Of a stretch of DNA of 64,000 nucleotides, positions 7,380 through 14,645 are shown one piece after another; positions within the stretch are counted from its first letter, which is position 1; each line of letters begins with the position of its first letter. This DNA comes from Filobacillus milosensis (GTDB taxonomy: Bacteria > Bacillota > Bacilli > Bacillales > Alkalibacillaceae): NCBI RefSeq assembly GCF_004402015.1, contig NZ_SOPW01000005.1, forward strand, positions 94,247 through 158,246. Direction: 5' to 3'. The notes beneath the pieces were generated by a model that saw only the letters and a list, made by a program, of their open reading frames with translations, was not told the origin of the DNA and searched no databases. The translations under genes were made by a program, and so were the position numbers.

Positions 7380-8936
7380 TTATGATTCTAGGTCTTTTTT
7401 CTTTTGTACCAGTCGTTCAAATTCTTCCTCGAGTTCATCGCTGGTTCCAAAGCCCATTCTGCTTAACACCTCGGTGATTTGTGTTTCAACTTTTAACAGT
7501 TCTTCATTTGAATCAGCTTTCTTTAATGTTTGCCAGAAATCCTGTTCAGAGCCTTGGTGGACATGTAGATTGCCCTCATGCAAGATCATTAGTTTATCGG
7601 CCACCTTCTCCACAAAGCGACGGTCGTGTGATACAAAGAGTACAGTTCCTGGGTACTCAACAAGTAATTGTTCAAGAGCTTCTAATGCTGCGATGTCGAG
7701 AAAGTTAGTGGGTTCATCCAGAACAAGTACATTCACATCACTCACAAAAATTTTAGCCAATGCGACTTTAACACGCTCGCCTCCACTTAAGACAGCTACA
7801 TTTTTAAACACGTCATCTCGGAAAAAGCCTAACCGAGCGAGTACTGTTCGGATGAGTGTTTCGTCCTGGGATGATTTTTCTTTCACATTTCGTAAAATAG
7901 ACTTTTCTGTATCTAAATGTTCCAGTTGTTGACTGAAGTAACCAAACTTGGCTTGTGGGGAGCGCTGAATGTGTTCGTCATTTGTCATGAGTTCACGGAT
8001 TAGCGTAGTTTTACCACTCCCATTTGGGCCAATAATCCCAATTTTTTCACCATTACCAACCATAAAAGTGGAAGGTTTCCAAAGGTGTTTAGGCCCCACG
8101 TGACCTGGTAACTGCTCGGCACGAATTAAATGCTTATTGGCAGCGGTTAAGGGTGCTGCCAAATCCATTTTGATAGGCGGAAGCTCTTTTATTTTCTCAA
8201 CTTTGTCGAGTTGTTCAATTCGGGACTCGATTGCTTTAGCGCCTTGATAGAGCTTTTTTTGCTTTTTTGCATAATAAGGGGCAGAACCTGTGATTTTTGC
8301 TTCAGATTTAGAAACTTTCTTAGGTATAGTTGTCGCGCGGTTAGCCTTTTGTTCCTTTAGTTGTAAAGCATTTTCAAGCTGCTTTTTCTTCTTAACATAC
8401 TTCTCGTATTGTTTTTCATGATGAAGAAGTTGTTCTTGTTTCTGGGCCTCATAATCTGAGTAATTGCCTGAATATTCTTTAATTTTCTCTTCATCAATTT
8501 CCCAGATTTTCGTGCAGAGGATGTCAAGGAAAGCTCGATCATGCGAAACGACTAGGAAAGGTTTATTCAGTTGTTGTAACTTCTGTTCTAGTTTTTCTAT
8601 GTGTTGTTGATCTAAATGGGTCGTAGGTTCATCCAGCAATAATAAATCCTTATCTTGGGAAAAAATACGTTGAATCCACTCTTGCGTGATTTCGCCACCA
8701 CTTAAGGTATCTTTCTGTGGTTTTAACTGAGGAAGGTAGGCAGTCGTTCCATAGCTAGACACTACACCTTCAGTGGGCTGAGTTTCATTCGCAATCATTT
8801 TCATCAATGTAGATTTACCAGATCCATTCAGACCTATTAAACCTATTTGATCTTCTTTATGAATAGATAAATCCTCTATATTCAATAATGTTCGTTCAGC
8901 TAATTCATATTTGATATTGGTTAATCGACAAATCAT
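7380..8936 (-). CDS. Vga-type ABC-F ribosomal protection protein
   Basis: A 518-residue ABC-F protein: two cytoplasmic ATPase domains and no membrane segments. The first domain has a Walker A at 35-42 (GLNGSGKS), LSGGE at 78-82 and LLLLDEP at 98-104. A charged interdomain linker (about 160-250) with KKKKQLENALQLKEQKANRAT comes next, then the second Walker A (GPNGSGKTT), LSGGERVKVALAK and VLVLDEPTNFLD. Linker and C-terminus resemble Vga(A) closely as I recall it (SGxAPYxAKKQKKL, TEVLSRMGF). Vga proteins displace lincosamides, streptogramin A and pleuromutilins from the ribosome; the spectrum here is inferred. The ATG at 8936 is chosen over the TTG at 8939. It sits behind a multi-hairpin attenuator. 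Confidence 0.88.
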   Translation of the reverse strand: MICRLTNIKYELAERTLLNIEDLSIHKEDQIGLIGLNGSGKSTLMKMIANETQPTEGVVSSYGTTAYLPQLKPQKDTLSGGEITQEWIQRIFSQDKDLLLLDEPTTHLDQQHIEKLEQKLQQLNKPFLVVSHDRAFLDILCTKIWEIDEEKIKEYSGNYSDYEAQKQEQLLHHEKQYEKYVKKKKQLENALQLKEQKANRATTIPKKVSKSEAKITGSAPYYAKKQKKLYQGAKAIESRIEQLDKVEKIKELPPIKMDLAAPLTAANKHLIRAEQLPGHVGPKHLWKPSTFMVGNGEKIGIIGPNGSGKTTLIRELMTNDEHIQRSPQAKFGYFSQQLEHLDTEKSILRNVKEKSSQDETLIRTVLARLGFFRDDVFKNVAVLSGGERVKVALAKIFVSDVNVLVLDEPTNFLDIAALEALEQLLVEYPGTVLFVSHDRRFVEKVADKLMILHEGNLHVHQGSEQDFWQTLKKADSNEELLKVETQITEVLSRMGFGTSDELEEEFERLVQKKKDLES

Positions 8937-8943
8937 CAAATCA

Positions 8944-9088
8944 CTCCTATCATAGTTTGGATAGGAATAAAAAACTCCTATCCTTTAAATAAGAGGATAG
9001 GAGGGCAAAAAGATACTCCTATCCTACAGGTAGATGAAAGCATGACAACTAAGCCCTTATAAAAGGGTCTAATTTACTGGCTTCATCT
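8944..9088 (-). promoter_or_regulatory. leader attenuator of the ABC-F gene
   Basis: In transcript order there are alternating complementary blocks: GGATAGGAG (9024-9016), CTCCTATCC (9003-8995), GGATAGGAG (8983-8975) followed by TTTTTT, TCCTATCC (8966-8959), and GATAGGAG (8951-8944), which contains the ribosome binding site. Blocks 2-3 form a terminator, 1-2 an antiterminator, 4-5 would hide the ribosome binding site. A further stem pairs 9088-9082 with 9038-9032. Two possible leader peptides exist: MKPVN (9086-9069) and a 21-residue frame starting at 9043. Confidence 0.8.
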
Positions 9089-9255
9089 GTTTAGTAGAAT
9101 AAGAGTATTAAATCATTGACCTACAGTTCACTTCTTTCTTTTGAATTTAAGTCAAAAAATAAAAATTAGGGTTTTCGAGTTGAGTTAAGTGTACAATAAA
9201 TCTTTTTTTGTTCAAAACGGTTTGCAGATGGAAATGTTATCAGTCTCGGGTCGGA

Positions 9256-9750
9256 TTAACTATAACCACCTTCAGCTTTTGGCAGTTGTTTATATTCATC
9301 TTTGGATCTAACCAGTTGCCAGATCTCTTGTCGTAAATCATACAGTTTTCTAGCATCATCTGTTAACTCGCAGTAACTTTCAGTCCACTCATGTGTAATG
9401 GTTTCTCCTTTTATAGTGATTTTCCAAGAATCATCTGTGTGTGGTTCCTGGCCGCAATTAGTGTCAGGGATTAAATCCTTTTCTTCCATAATGTTGATTT
9501 CTCTCATTTTTTTATAAATATCTTGCATCTCTTCATCAGTCAACGTTAAGTCAGCAGTAGCCGTCCCATTAGCAATCAAATCCTTAGTGATGGTGTCAGT
9601 GTAAGTATTGACTTGGTTTTTACTACTAACTCCGAATTTGACCGAAAAATTGAAGTCCTCAGGCATTGCTTCTGGCATTGAGTTTCCAGATGCAGTCCCA
9701 CAAGCCGTTAAGACGACAGTAATAAGAATGATCATCCATAACTTTTTCAT
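9256..9750 (-). CDS. lipoprotein, unknown function
   Basis: A 164-residue lipoprotein precursor with signal peptide and lipobox LTAC, so Cys17 should be lipidated. The mature part has two further cysteines (in NCGQEPHT and ESYCELT), compatible with a disulfide outside the cell, and the strand-rich region KITIKGETITHEWTESY. I do not recognise the family. The ATG at 9750 follows GGGGGGA. Its stop lies about 170 bases from the 5' end of the ABC-F leader. Confidence 0.75.
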   Translation of the reverse strand: MKKLWMIILITVVLTACGTASGNSMPEAMPEDFNFSVKFGVSSKNQVNTYTDTITKDLIANGTATADLTLTDEEMQDIYKKMREINIMEEKDLIPDTNCGQEPHTDDSWKITIKGETITHEWTESYCELTDDARKLYDLRQEIWQLVRSKDEYKQLPKAEGGYS

Positions 9751-9876
9751 TGCTATTCCCCCCAGTCAAATATATAGACGTTTAAAATTGTAAGAAGTTT
9801 CTATTAATGAAAGGAAAACGGTAATGAATATAGAAATGGGTTAGGAGGTTGTATTTTAGAGAAGAGAATATAGTTT

Positions 9877-9992
9877 TCTATGAGAATAGACATTGGTTCT
9901 ATGAGGAGATTTAGCAAATCTATGGGAAAAAGAGTGCTTTCTATGAGAAAAAATAATAGTCCTATAAGAAAATAGAGCCACTCTACGAGATG
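9877..9992. repeat. 21-bp periodic array, word CTATGAGAA
   Basis: CTATGAGA-like words start at 9878, 9899, 9920, 9941, 9962 and 9983, exactly 21 bases apart. It fills the space between two divergent genes and is the same word as in the array at 6508-6620 in opposite orientation. It ends about 25 bases before the acetyltransferase gene. Confidence 0.85.
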
Positions 9993-10016
9993 ATATAAGA
10001 AAAAACGCTATGAGGA

Positions 10017-10559
10017 ATGATTGAATTGTTATATAAAAAGGGAAAGTTATTGGTAAGAAAAACTGAAAATAAAGATCAGCAATGGTTGGCTAAATGGCTA
10101 TCCGACCCAGATGTTTTACAATATTATGAGGGGCGTGACAATCCATTTGATTTGGAGAAGGTCAAAGAAGAGTTCTACGATTCTGAAGGTATCGCAAAGG
10201 GTTGTATCGTTGAATACGAAGGTCAGCCTATAGGGTATATCCAATTCTATGAAGTCGAAGGAAAGTATCTTGAAAAGTATGGTTATGACCAGTCGGAGAA
10301 GACGTTTGGAATCGATCAATTTATCGGCGAAGTTGATTATCAAGGTCAGGGGATTGGTACCTGGCTTGTTTCGTCTATGACCGAGTTTTTGATTCAGGAA
10401 AAAGAAGCGAATCGAGTCGTAATGGATCCGCAAACTTGGAATGAGCGTGCACTTAAATGCTATGAAAAATGTGGTTATGAAAAAGTAAAGCTATTACCGA
10501 AGCACGAGTGGCATGAAGGTGAATACAGGGACTGTTGGTTAATTGAGTTTAAACGATGA
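10017..10559 (+). CDS. GNAT acetyltransferase of the aminoglycoside AAC(6') type
   Basis: A GNAT-fold enzyme of about 180 residues. The acetyl-CoA pyrophosphate loop is visible as YQGQGIGTWL, preceded by GIDQFIGE, and the C-terminus has DPQTWNERALKCYEKCGYEKVKLLP. This pattern is shared with AAC(6')-Ib-like and related Bacillus acetyltransferases, so aminoglycoside acetylation is possible but the substrate is unproven. The ATG at 10017 abuts AGGA with no spacing; the TTG at 10026 (M-L-Y-K-K-G) has 9-base spacing and may be the true start. It lies next to the ABC-F region. Confidence 0.8.
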   Translation: MIELLYKKGKLLVRKTENKDQQWLAKWLSDPDVLQYYEGRDNPFDLEKVKEEFYDSEGIAKGCIVEYEGQPIGYIQFYEVEGKYLEKYGYDQSEKTFGIDQFIGEVDYQGQGIGTWLVSSMTEFLIQEKEANRVVMDPQTWNERALKCYEKCGYEKVKLLPKHEWHEGEYRDCWLIEFKR

Positions 10560-10580
10560 ATGTTTTTGAGAACTAAGCAA

Positions 10581-10600
10581 TAGGTATACATATATACCTA
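10581..10600 (+). promoter_or_regulatory. inverted repeat next to the ribosome binding site of a 22-codon gene
   Basis: TAGGTATA pairs with TATACCTA around a 4-base centre; AAAGGTGGGG follows directly. It could be a small hairpin or an operator. Confidence 0.45.
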
Positions 10601-10615
10601 AAGGTGGGGATTCTA

Positions 10616-10684
10616 TTGAAATTTGCAGTAGCATTTTTAATAGCCGTAGTCATAATTATAGTTGTTTTTGAAAATAGAAAATAA
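10616..10684 (+). CDS. 22-residue single-TM micropeptide
   Basis: A short frame starting with TTG at 10616, 6 bases behind the strong site AAGGTGGGG. It encodes a Lys, an unbroken hydrophobic run of about 16 residues (FAVAFLIAVVIIIVVF) and a charged end (ENRK), the layout of bacterial single-pass micropeptides. It stops 13 bases before the next gene, whose binding site follows its stop codon. Expression is inferred only from the binding site and the composition. Confidence 0.5.
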   Translation: MKFAVAFLIAVVIIIVVFENRK

Positions 10685-10697
10685 GAAGAGGTAGAAG

Positions 10698-11255
10698 ATG
10701 GACATATCAAATCTAGTTATTGAAACAGAACGCTTAATATTACGCCCTTATATAGAAGAGGATTATGAAAAGTGGTATGAAAGTTATGATCAGCGAAAAC
10801 CATCACAATATAAGTATGATGAAGGCCGACCTAAAGATCTATCAGGAAGTACCCGGTCATGGTTTGTAAAATGGATAAAAGGTTTTGAAGAATCGGCTAA
10901 ACAAGATAAGATGTACATTCTTGCGATATTTAGAAAAAATGATGGTGCCAATCTAGGAAAAGTAGAGTTAGTTACCATTTTGAGAATGGATTATCAATGG
11001 GCGATGATGGGTTATTCGCTTCATAATCAATTTTGGGGTCAAGGTTACGGGACTGAGAGCGTTATAGCAGGAAGAGATGCATTCTTCAAGCATCTGGATT
11101 TCCACCGTATTGAATTACACATTAATCCAGATAATCAACCGTCTTTGAAACTCGCTGAACGGGCAGGCTTTCAATTTGAATGCAAACGTATAGACTTTTC
11201 ATTAGAAAATGACGAGTGGGTGGATTATCTGATTTTTTATAAGAATAGGGATTAA
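10698..11255 (+). CDS. RimJ/RimL-type GNAT acetyltransferase
   Basis: A 185-residue Acetyltransf_3-type protein starting TERLILRPYIEEDYEKW, the usual opening of ribosomal-protein N-acetyltransferase relatives. The acetyl-CoA loop is FWGQGYGTES and the end carries the typical IELHINPDNQPSLKLAERAGF. Substrates in this group include ribosomal proteins, amino acids and antibiotics; none can be assigned here. The start is ATG at 10698 behind AGAGGT. It directly follows the micropeptide gene. Confidence 0.82.
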   Translation: MDISNLVIETERLILRPYIEEDYEKWYESYDQRKPSQYKYDEGRPKDLSGSTRSWFVKWIKGFEESAKQDKMYILAIFRKNDGANLGKVELVTILRMDYQWAMMGYSLHNQFWGQGYGTESVIAGRDAFFKHLDFHRIELHINPDNQPSLKLAERAGFQFECKRIDFSLENDEWVDYLIFYKNRD

Positions 11256-11310
11256 ATTGTGGCAATATGGTAAAACATTAATTAGTATATAGTTAAAAGG
11301 TTGTGGTGGC

Positions 11311-11715
11311 ATGGACAATAAATTGCTAGACGTTGCTATAAAATATTTAAAAGATAAAATCAACCCGGAGTATATAATATTATTTGGCTCCCAAAAAGAA
11401 GGGCTTACACACCCTAAAAGCGATATAGACTTGGCTTATTATTCAATTATGAAGATAACACCTTATGAGTTATTTTTGATTGCCCAAGAATTAGCTGATT
11501 TAATTGGCTATGATGTTGATCTTATAGATCTTTCTGAAGCCACTACGGTAATGAAAGCTCAAATATTTTACACAGGAGAAGTTATTTTCTGTAATAATGA
11601 AAAGGTTCGACAAGAACACCATATGTACTCGTATCGTATGTATGCAAAATTAAACGAAGAACGTGAAGTGATTTTAGACCGCATTAAAGAAAGTGGGTCT
11701 GTATATGGAGAATGA
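11311..11715 (+). CDS. mntA: MntA-type antitoxin nucleotidyltransferase
   Basis: A 134-residue minimal nucleotidyltransferase with the motif GS-x10-D-x-D intact: G26-S27, D38 and D40. In characterised HepT/MntA pairs this enzyme transfers AMP from ATP to a tyrosine of the HepT toxin and so silences its RNase activity. The C-terminal 40 residues are helical and charged and probably contact the partner. It overlaps the hepT-like gene by 11 bases, the standard order for this system. Start ATG 11311 behind AAGGTTGTGG. Confidence 0.85.
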   Translation: MDNKLLDVAIKYLKDKINPEYIILFGSQKEGLTHPKSDIDLAYYSIMKITPYELFLIAQELADLIGYDVDLIDLSEATTVMKAQIFYTGEVIFCNNEKVRQEHHMYSYRMYAKLNEEREVILDRIKESGSVYGE

Positions 11716-12118
11716 TGTAATTTTAAATAAAATTAGTATTATTGAACGCTGTATAAATAGAATTAACGATGTATATGATAACAATCCTGCTAATTTATCT
11801 GATTACACAAAACAAGATTCAATAATATTAAATATTCAAAGAGCCTGTGAAGCAGCAATTGTTTTAGCAATGCATATCTCAGCAGAAAACAAATTTGGGT
11901 TACCACAACAAAGTAGAGATGCCTTTTCTTATTTAAATGAACAAGGAATAATAGATGATACTGTAACACGTAGCCTAAAAGCTATGGTAGGATTTCGAAA
12001 TATTGCAGTACATGATTATCAAAAACTAAATCTAGAAATATTAAAACAAATTATTGAAAAACATTTAGACGATTTCATTAAGTATAAAAAACAAATACTA
12101 CAAAATAAAAATGACTAA
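11705..12118 (+). CDS. hepT: HepT-type HEPN toxin
   Basis: A 137-residue HEPN/DUF86 protein. The RNase motif R-x4-H-x-Y is complete: R98, H103 and Y105 in GFRNIAVHDY; the tyrosine is the AMPylation target in studied homologues. All-helical, predicted to dimerise with the active sites at the interface. The ATG at 11705 follows AGTGGG by 7 bases; a GTG at 11693 would lie inside that site. A convergent terminator follows directly. Confidence 0.85.
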   Translation: MENDVILNKISIIERCINRINDVYDNNPANLSDYTKQDSIILNIQRACEAAIVLAMHISAENKFGLPQQSRDAFSYLNEQGIIDDTVTRSLKAMVGFRNIAVHDYQKLNLEILKQIIEKHLDDFIKYKKQILQNKND

Positions 12119-12146
12119 AGACGTTTATTGATCTTTAGTCATTTTT
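12107..12146. terminator. bidirectional terminator between hepT and the pRiA4b-like gene
   Basis: AATGACTAAAGA pairs with TCTTTAGTCATT around a 10-base loop, with A-rich and T-rich flanks on both sides. Confidence 0.88.
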
Positions 12147-12150
12147 CAAC

Positions 12151-13695
12151 TTAGAATGGCAGGTTGTTTAACATGCCTTGTTTAAGTTCATCGATGTTTG
12201 GGAGTGTTTCTTTCACATTACTTTGAATATTCAATTGCTCCAGTAAAGGTGAGAGGTGCCGATAGGCTTCTTGTTGCAATACGACATTATTCGGAATAGC
12301 GTTTATATTTTCAACGAGTTTTAAAAATGTATATTGTATTTGCTCAGTGAATGGTCCCGGTTCTAGCATATCGTGGAAAATGACCATGCCGTTACTCGAA
12401 TCCGCTGCAACAAACATTCTTGGATAAAAAGGTCTTTCTTCTGGTTTGTTCTGGACCGGTTCATTGAGCTGAAAACTATCAAATTCCAAAGAAATATTTG
12501 CTTTTTGAAATTGTTTTTGAACACCTTTGATATCTAAGTCTTTGACAACTAACGGAACCTCGTAATTTAATAGTTCTCCCCAATCAATCTTCAATACTGC
12601 ATCGTTATACTCTTCACTGTTATTAAGTGTTCTTGCAAAAAATTCCCCGTTTGTGGAATCGGGTAATTCAAAAGGCATCGTATTGATTCGTTTTATGACT
12701 TTAATTACTTCTTCTAAAGCGATCGATAAAATATAAGAGCTTTCTTTGCTTAGAGTCCATGGGTAATAGCCGGGCACATAAGTTCTAAATAGTGGCCACT
12801 GCTTCTTACCTCTATAAGACAAACCTAAGCTTTTAATAATTTCATAGTCTTCAGGTTCAAGTTCTTCTCGGTCAGATAATGAAAGTTGAATCGCACTTTG
12901 ACTTCTGGCAAATTCATCTATCGAATCTATTTGATCGTTTAATAGTGTGTATAAATTTTTTAATCCAACTTGACCAATGTAAGCAACTAATCCAAATTCT
13001 TCTCCATTTCGTCCTAAAATCGAACAAAAAGCATAATCATCAAGCTCGGGAATGTATACAGCTATGATTTGATCGTCATATAATCTTTTCCAAGGTTTGA
13101 GTTTATTAAAGTCATCTGCTAATTTAAATAATCTTAACCACTCTTCATTTGGAATTTCCTGGCCAGAGTTAGAAGCTGGTCGCTTGAGTGGTTCTAGCGC
13201 TTCATCCACTTCTCGGGCAATGGCTTTATGGTCAAATTCGGTTTCTTCAGCTTGATCTTTCAGCCACCAAATTTTGTGTACCTCACCAGGACCATCCCTG
13301 CGTGCTTTGATACATTGTGGATACAAGGCATCAGGATCAGGGTTTAGAACGGATTCAAGCCTTATTTCCAGTTCCCAGTCTTCACCAAAATCATAGGAAT
13401 AGTTAGACTTGTCTTTAACTTCAATAAAATGGTCTTCTAAAATCTCTTCAGCAGGTGAAAGGGTCTTTTTAAATGGAAGTTGAAACTCTTCAAGTGTGTT
13501 TTCAATATAGTAGAAATTAGACCCATAAACAGGTTCTTCTCTAAATTCAAACGAATGAAGGTGTTCATTCTCCCAATCGAATGCCAACTGTATGATGTCA
13601 TGTAGTTCAGCAAAAGTAGATTGACTATCTACTAAAATCCTTCTCCAAACAGGTGGCTTACTATCTTTAATCGTCATTTTAAATTGATAGATCAT
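12151..13695 (-). CDS. plasmid pRiA4b ORF-3-like domain protein with long C-terminal extension
   Basis: A 514-residue protein. Residues 1-160 match the pRiA4b ORF-3/IS1096 TnpR-like family: PPVWRRILVDSQSTFAELHDIIQLAFDWENEHLHSFEF, then YSYDFGEDWELEI. The remaining 350 residues form one or more further domains (YIPELDDYAFCSILGRNGEEFGLVAYIGQ) that resemble DUF6930/DUF7309-type extensions seen in Bacillaceae; I am not certain of that. The role of this family is unknown despite the mobile-element name, and no transposase is nearby. The ATG at 13695 has the site AAAGGATGG; the upstream ATG at 13716 does not. Confidence 0.75.
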   Translation of the reverse strand: MIYQFKMTIKDSKPPVWRRILVDSQSTFAELHDIIQLAFDWENEHLHSFEFREEPVYGSNFYYIENTLEEFQLPFKKTLSPAEEILEDHFIEVKDKSNYSYDFGEDWELEIRLESVLNPDPDALYPQCIKARRDGPGEVHKIWWLKDQAEETEFDHKAIAREVDEALEPLKRPASNSGQEIPNEEWLRLFKLADDFNKLKPWKRLYDDQIIAVYIPELDDYAFCSILGRNGEEFGLVAYIGQVGLKNLYTLLNDQIDSIDEFARSQSAIQLSLSDREELEPEDYEIIKSLGLSYRGKKQWPLFRTYVPGYYPWTLSKESSYILSIALEEVIKVIKRINTMPFELPDSTNGEFFARTLNNSEEYNDAVLKIDWGELLNYEVPLVVKDLDIKGVQKQFQKANISLEFDSFQLNEPVQNKPEERPFYPRMFVAADSSNGMVIFHDMLEPGPFTEQIQYTFLKLVENINAIPNNVVLQQEAYRHLSPLLEQLNIQSNVKETLPNIDELKQGMLNNLPF

Positions 13696-13754
13696 TGAAC
13701 CATCCTTTGTAATCATTTCTTTATTTAATAGTTTATATTATCAATAATAGTATG

Positions 13755-13794
13755 TACAAAAAAAACAAGGGTGCAATTTGGCAAGCCCTTGTTT
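13755..13794 (-). terminator. terminator of the 13796-14080 gene
   Basis: On the minus strand AAACAAGGG (13794-13786) pairs with CCCTTGTTT (13771-13763), followed by a further T run. Confidence 0.88.
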
Positions 13795-13795
13795 C

Positions 13796-14080
13796 TTAAC
13801 TTGTCATCTGTTCTTGGAAAATTTCATCAAGCTGAGCGTCGATGTTACGGATCAGCCTTAGCTCTTCTTGTTTATCCATATCTCTATAGTGGTGCGCGTC
13901 TCCAGGTTGCTTATCACGTTCGTCTGCCAAATGTACAACTTCTTGTAATGGACTTCTCACGAATGAGCCTTGTGGTAATGCTGATTCTGTATGGAATAAG
14001 ACAGCATGCGCAATTTCTTTTGCTGCTTGTTTATCTTCATCATGATTGGGCAGTGAGTTGTGTTCGTTCTTCAACTTCAT
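13796..14080 (-). CDS. small hydrophilic protein, unknown
   Basis: A 94-residue charged protein without signal or membrane segment. It contains two histidine-containing helices (AAKEIAHAVLFHTES; LADERDKQPGDAHHYRDMDKQEELRLI). No family recognised. The frame starts inside the last 41 bases of the upstream YcxB-like gene and has no clear binding site, so translational coupling is likely. It is followed by a strong terminator, which supports a real gene. Confidence 0.6.
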   Translation of the reverse strand: MKLKNEHNSLPNHDEDKQAAKEIAHAVLFHTESALPQGSFVRSPLQEVVHLADERDKQPGDAHHYRDMDKQEELRLIRNIDAQLDEIFQEQMTS

Positions 14081-14561
14081 GTTTAAATTGTTTTATCTCT
14101 TCATCAGTTTCGAAAAAGTGTTTTGGAATAATCAATGCTTTATTTTTAGATACATAGAGTTGAAATAGTTGAGGGTGTTCTTTAAATTTAATGAAATGTT
14201 TCCACTCAAACAATGTCTTCGAGTTTCTAATTTTTTGTTCAATTCCTTTTGGTCCTATACTTAAAGTCATTTCTTCTTGAATGAGTTGATCACTTTTATA
14301 TTCTCGTTTAGCAACAAACCTATTAGTGATAAGAAGCATAAACGTGGATATCCCACCAATGACAGATCCTAATATTAGGGCAATGATCACCACGATAGGA
14401 AGAGATCCTGTCACTGTACCCGTTGCCAGTAATACAATTGCAAATGTGATCATTACAAACAAAAAGTAACCAAGCACGAGTTTCTTTTTATGGTGTTTAT
14501 TATGTATTTGATAATCTTCTAGAGAAATTGTTCCTGTTATGTTTAAACGTCTTTTGCTCAA
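14040..14561 (-). CDS. YcxB-like two-TM membrane protein
   Basis: A 173-residue protein with two membrane helices (about residues 28-48 and 55-79) and a C-terminal YcxB-like soluble domain: MTLSIGPKGIEQKI..., then FEWKHFIKFKEHPQLFQLYVSKNKALIIPKHFF. Function of the family is unknown. The TTG at 14561 lies 8 bases behind AGGGAG; the GTG at 14570 would overlap that site. It overlaps the following small gene, with which it forms an operon. Confidence 0.75.
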   Translation of the reverse strand: MSKRRLNITGTISLEDYQIHNKHHKKKLVLGYFLFVMITFAIVLLATGTVTGSLPIVVIIALILGSVIGGISTFMLLITNRFVAKREYKSDQLIQEEMTLSIGPKGIEQKIRNSKTLFEWKHFIKFKEHPQLFQLYVSKNKALIIPKHFFETDEEIKQFKHEVEERTQLTAQS

Positions 14562-14610
14562 TATGTTCACTCCCTGAATAAAATTCTAGCAGATTTTAAT
14601 AGAATTCAAA

Positions 14611-14642
14611 AGAAAAACTCGCCAATAAGATGGCGAGTTTGT
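14611..14642 (-). terminator. terminator of the TRAP transporter operon
   Basis: On the minus strand AAACTCGCCA (14640-14631) pairs with TGGCGAGTTT (14624-14615), followed by TTC. Confidence 0.88.
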
Positions 14643-14645
14643 ATA

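Noticed and set aside
7474..7932. 152-codon frame opposite the ABC-F gene
   Set aside because: Antisense shadow of a clear conserved gene; composition Ser/Thr-rich and without binding site.
10116..10433. 105-codon frame opposite the AAC(6')-like gene
   Set aside because: Antisense shadow of a well-supported gene.
12151..13695. Transposon-borne resolvase because of the IS1096 TnpR-like name
   Set aside because: No recombinase residues, no inverted repeats or transposase nearby; the family name is historical.
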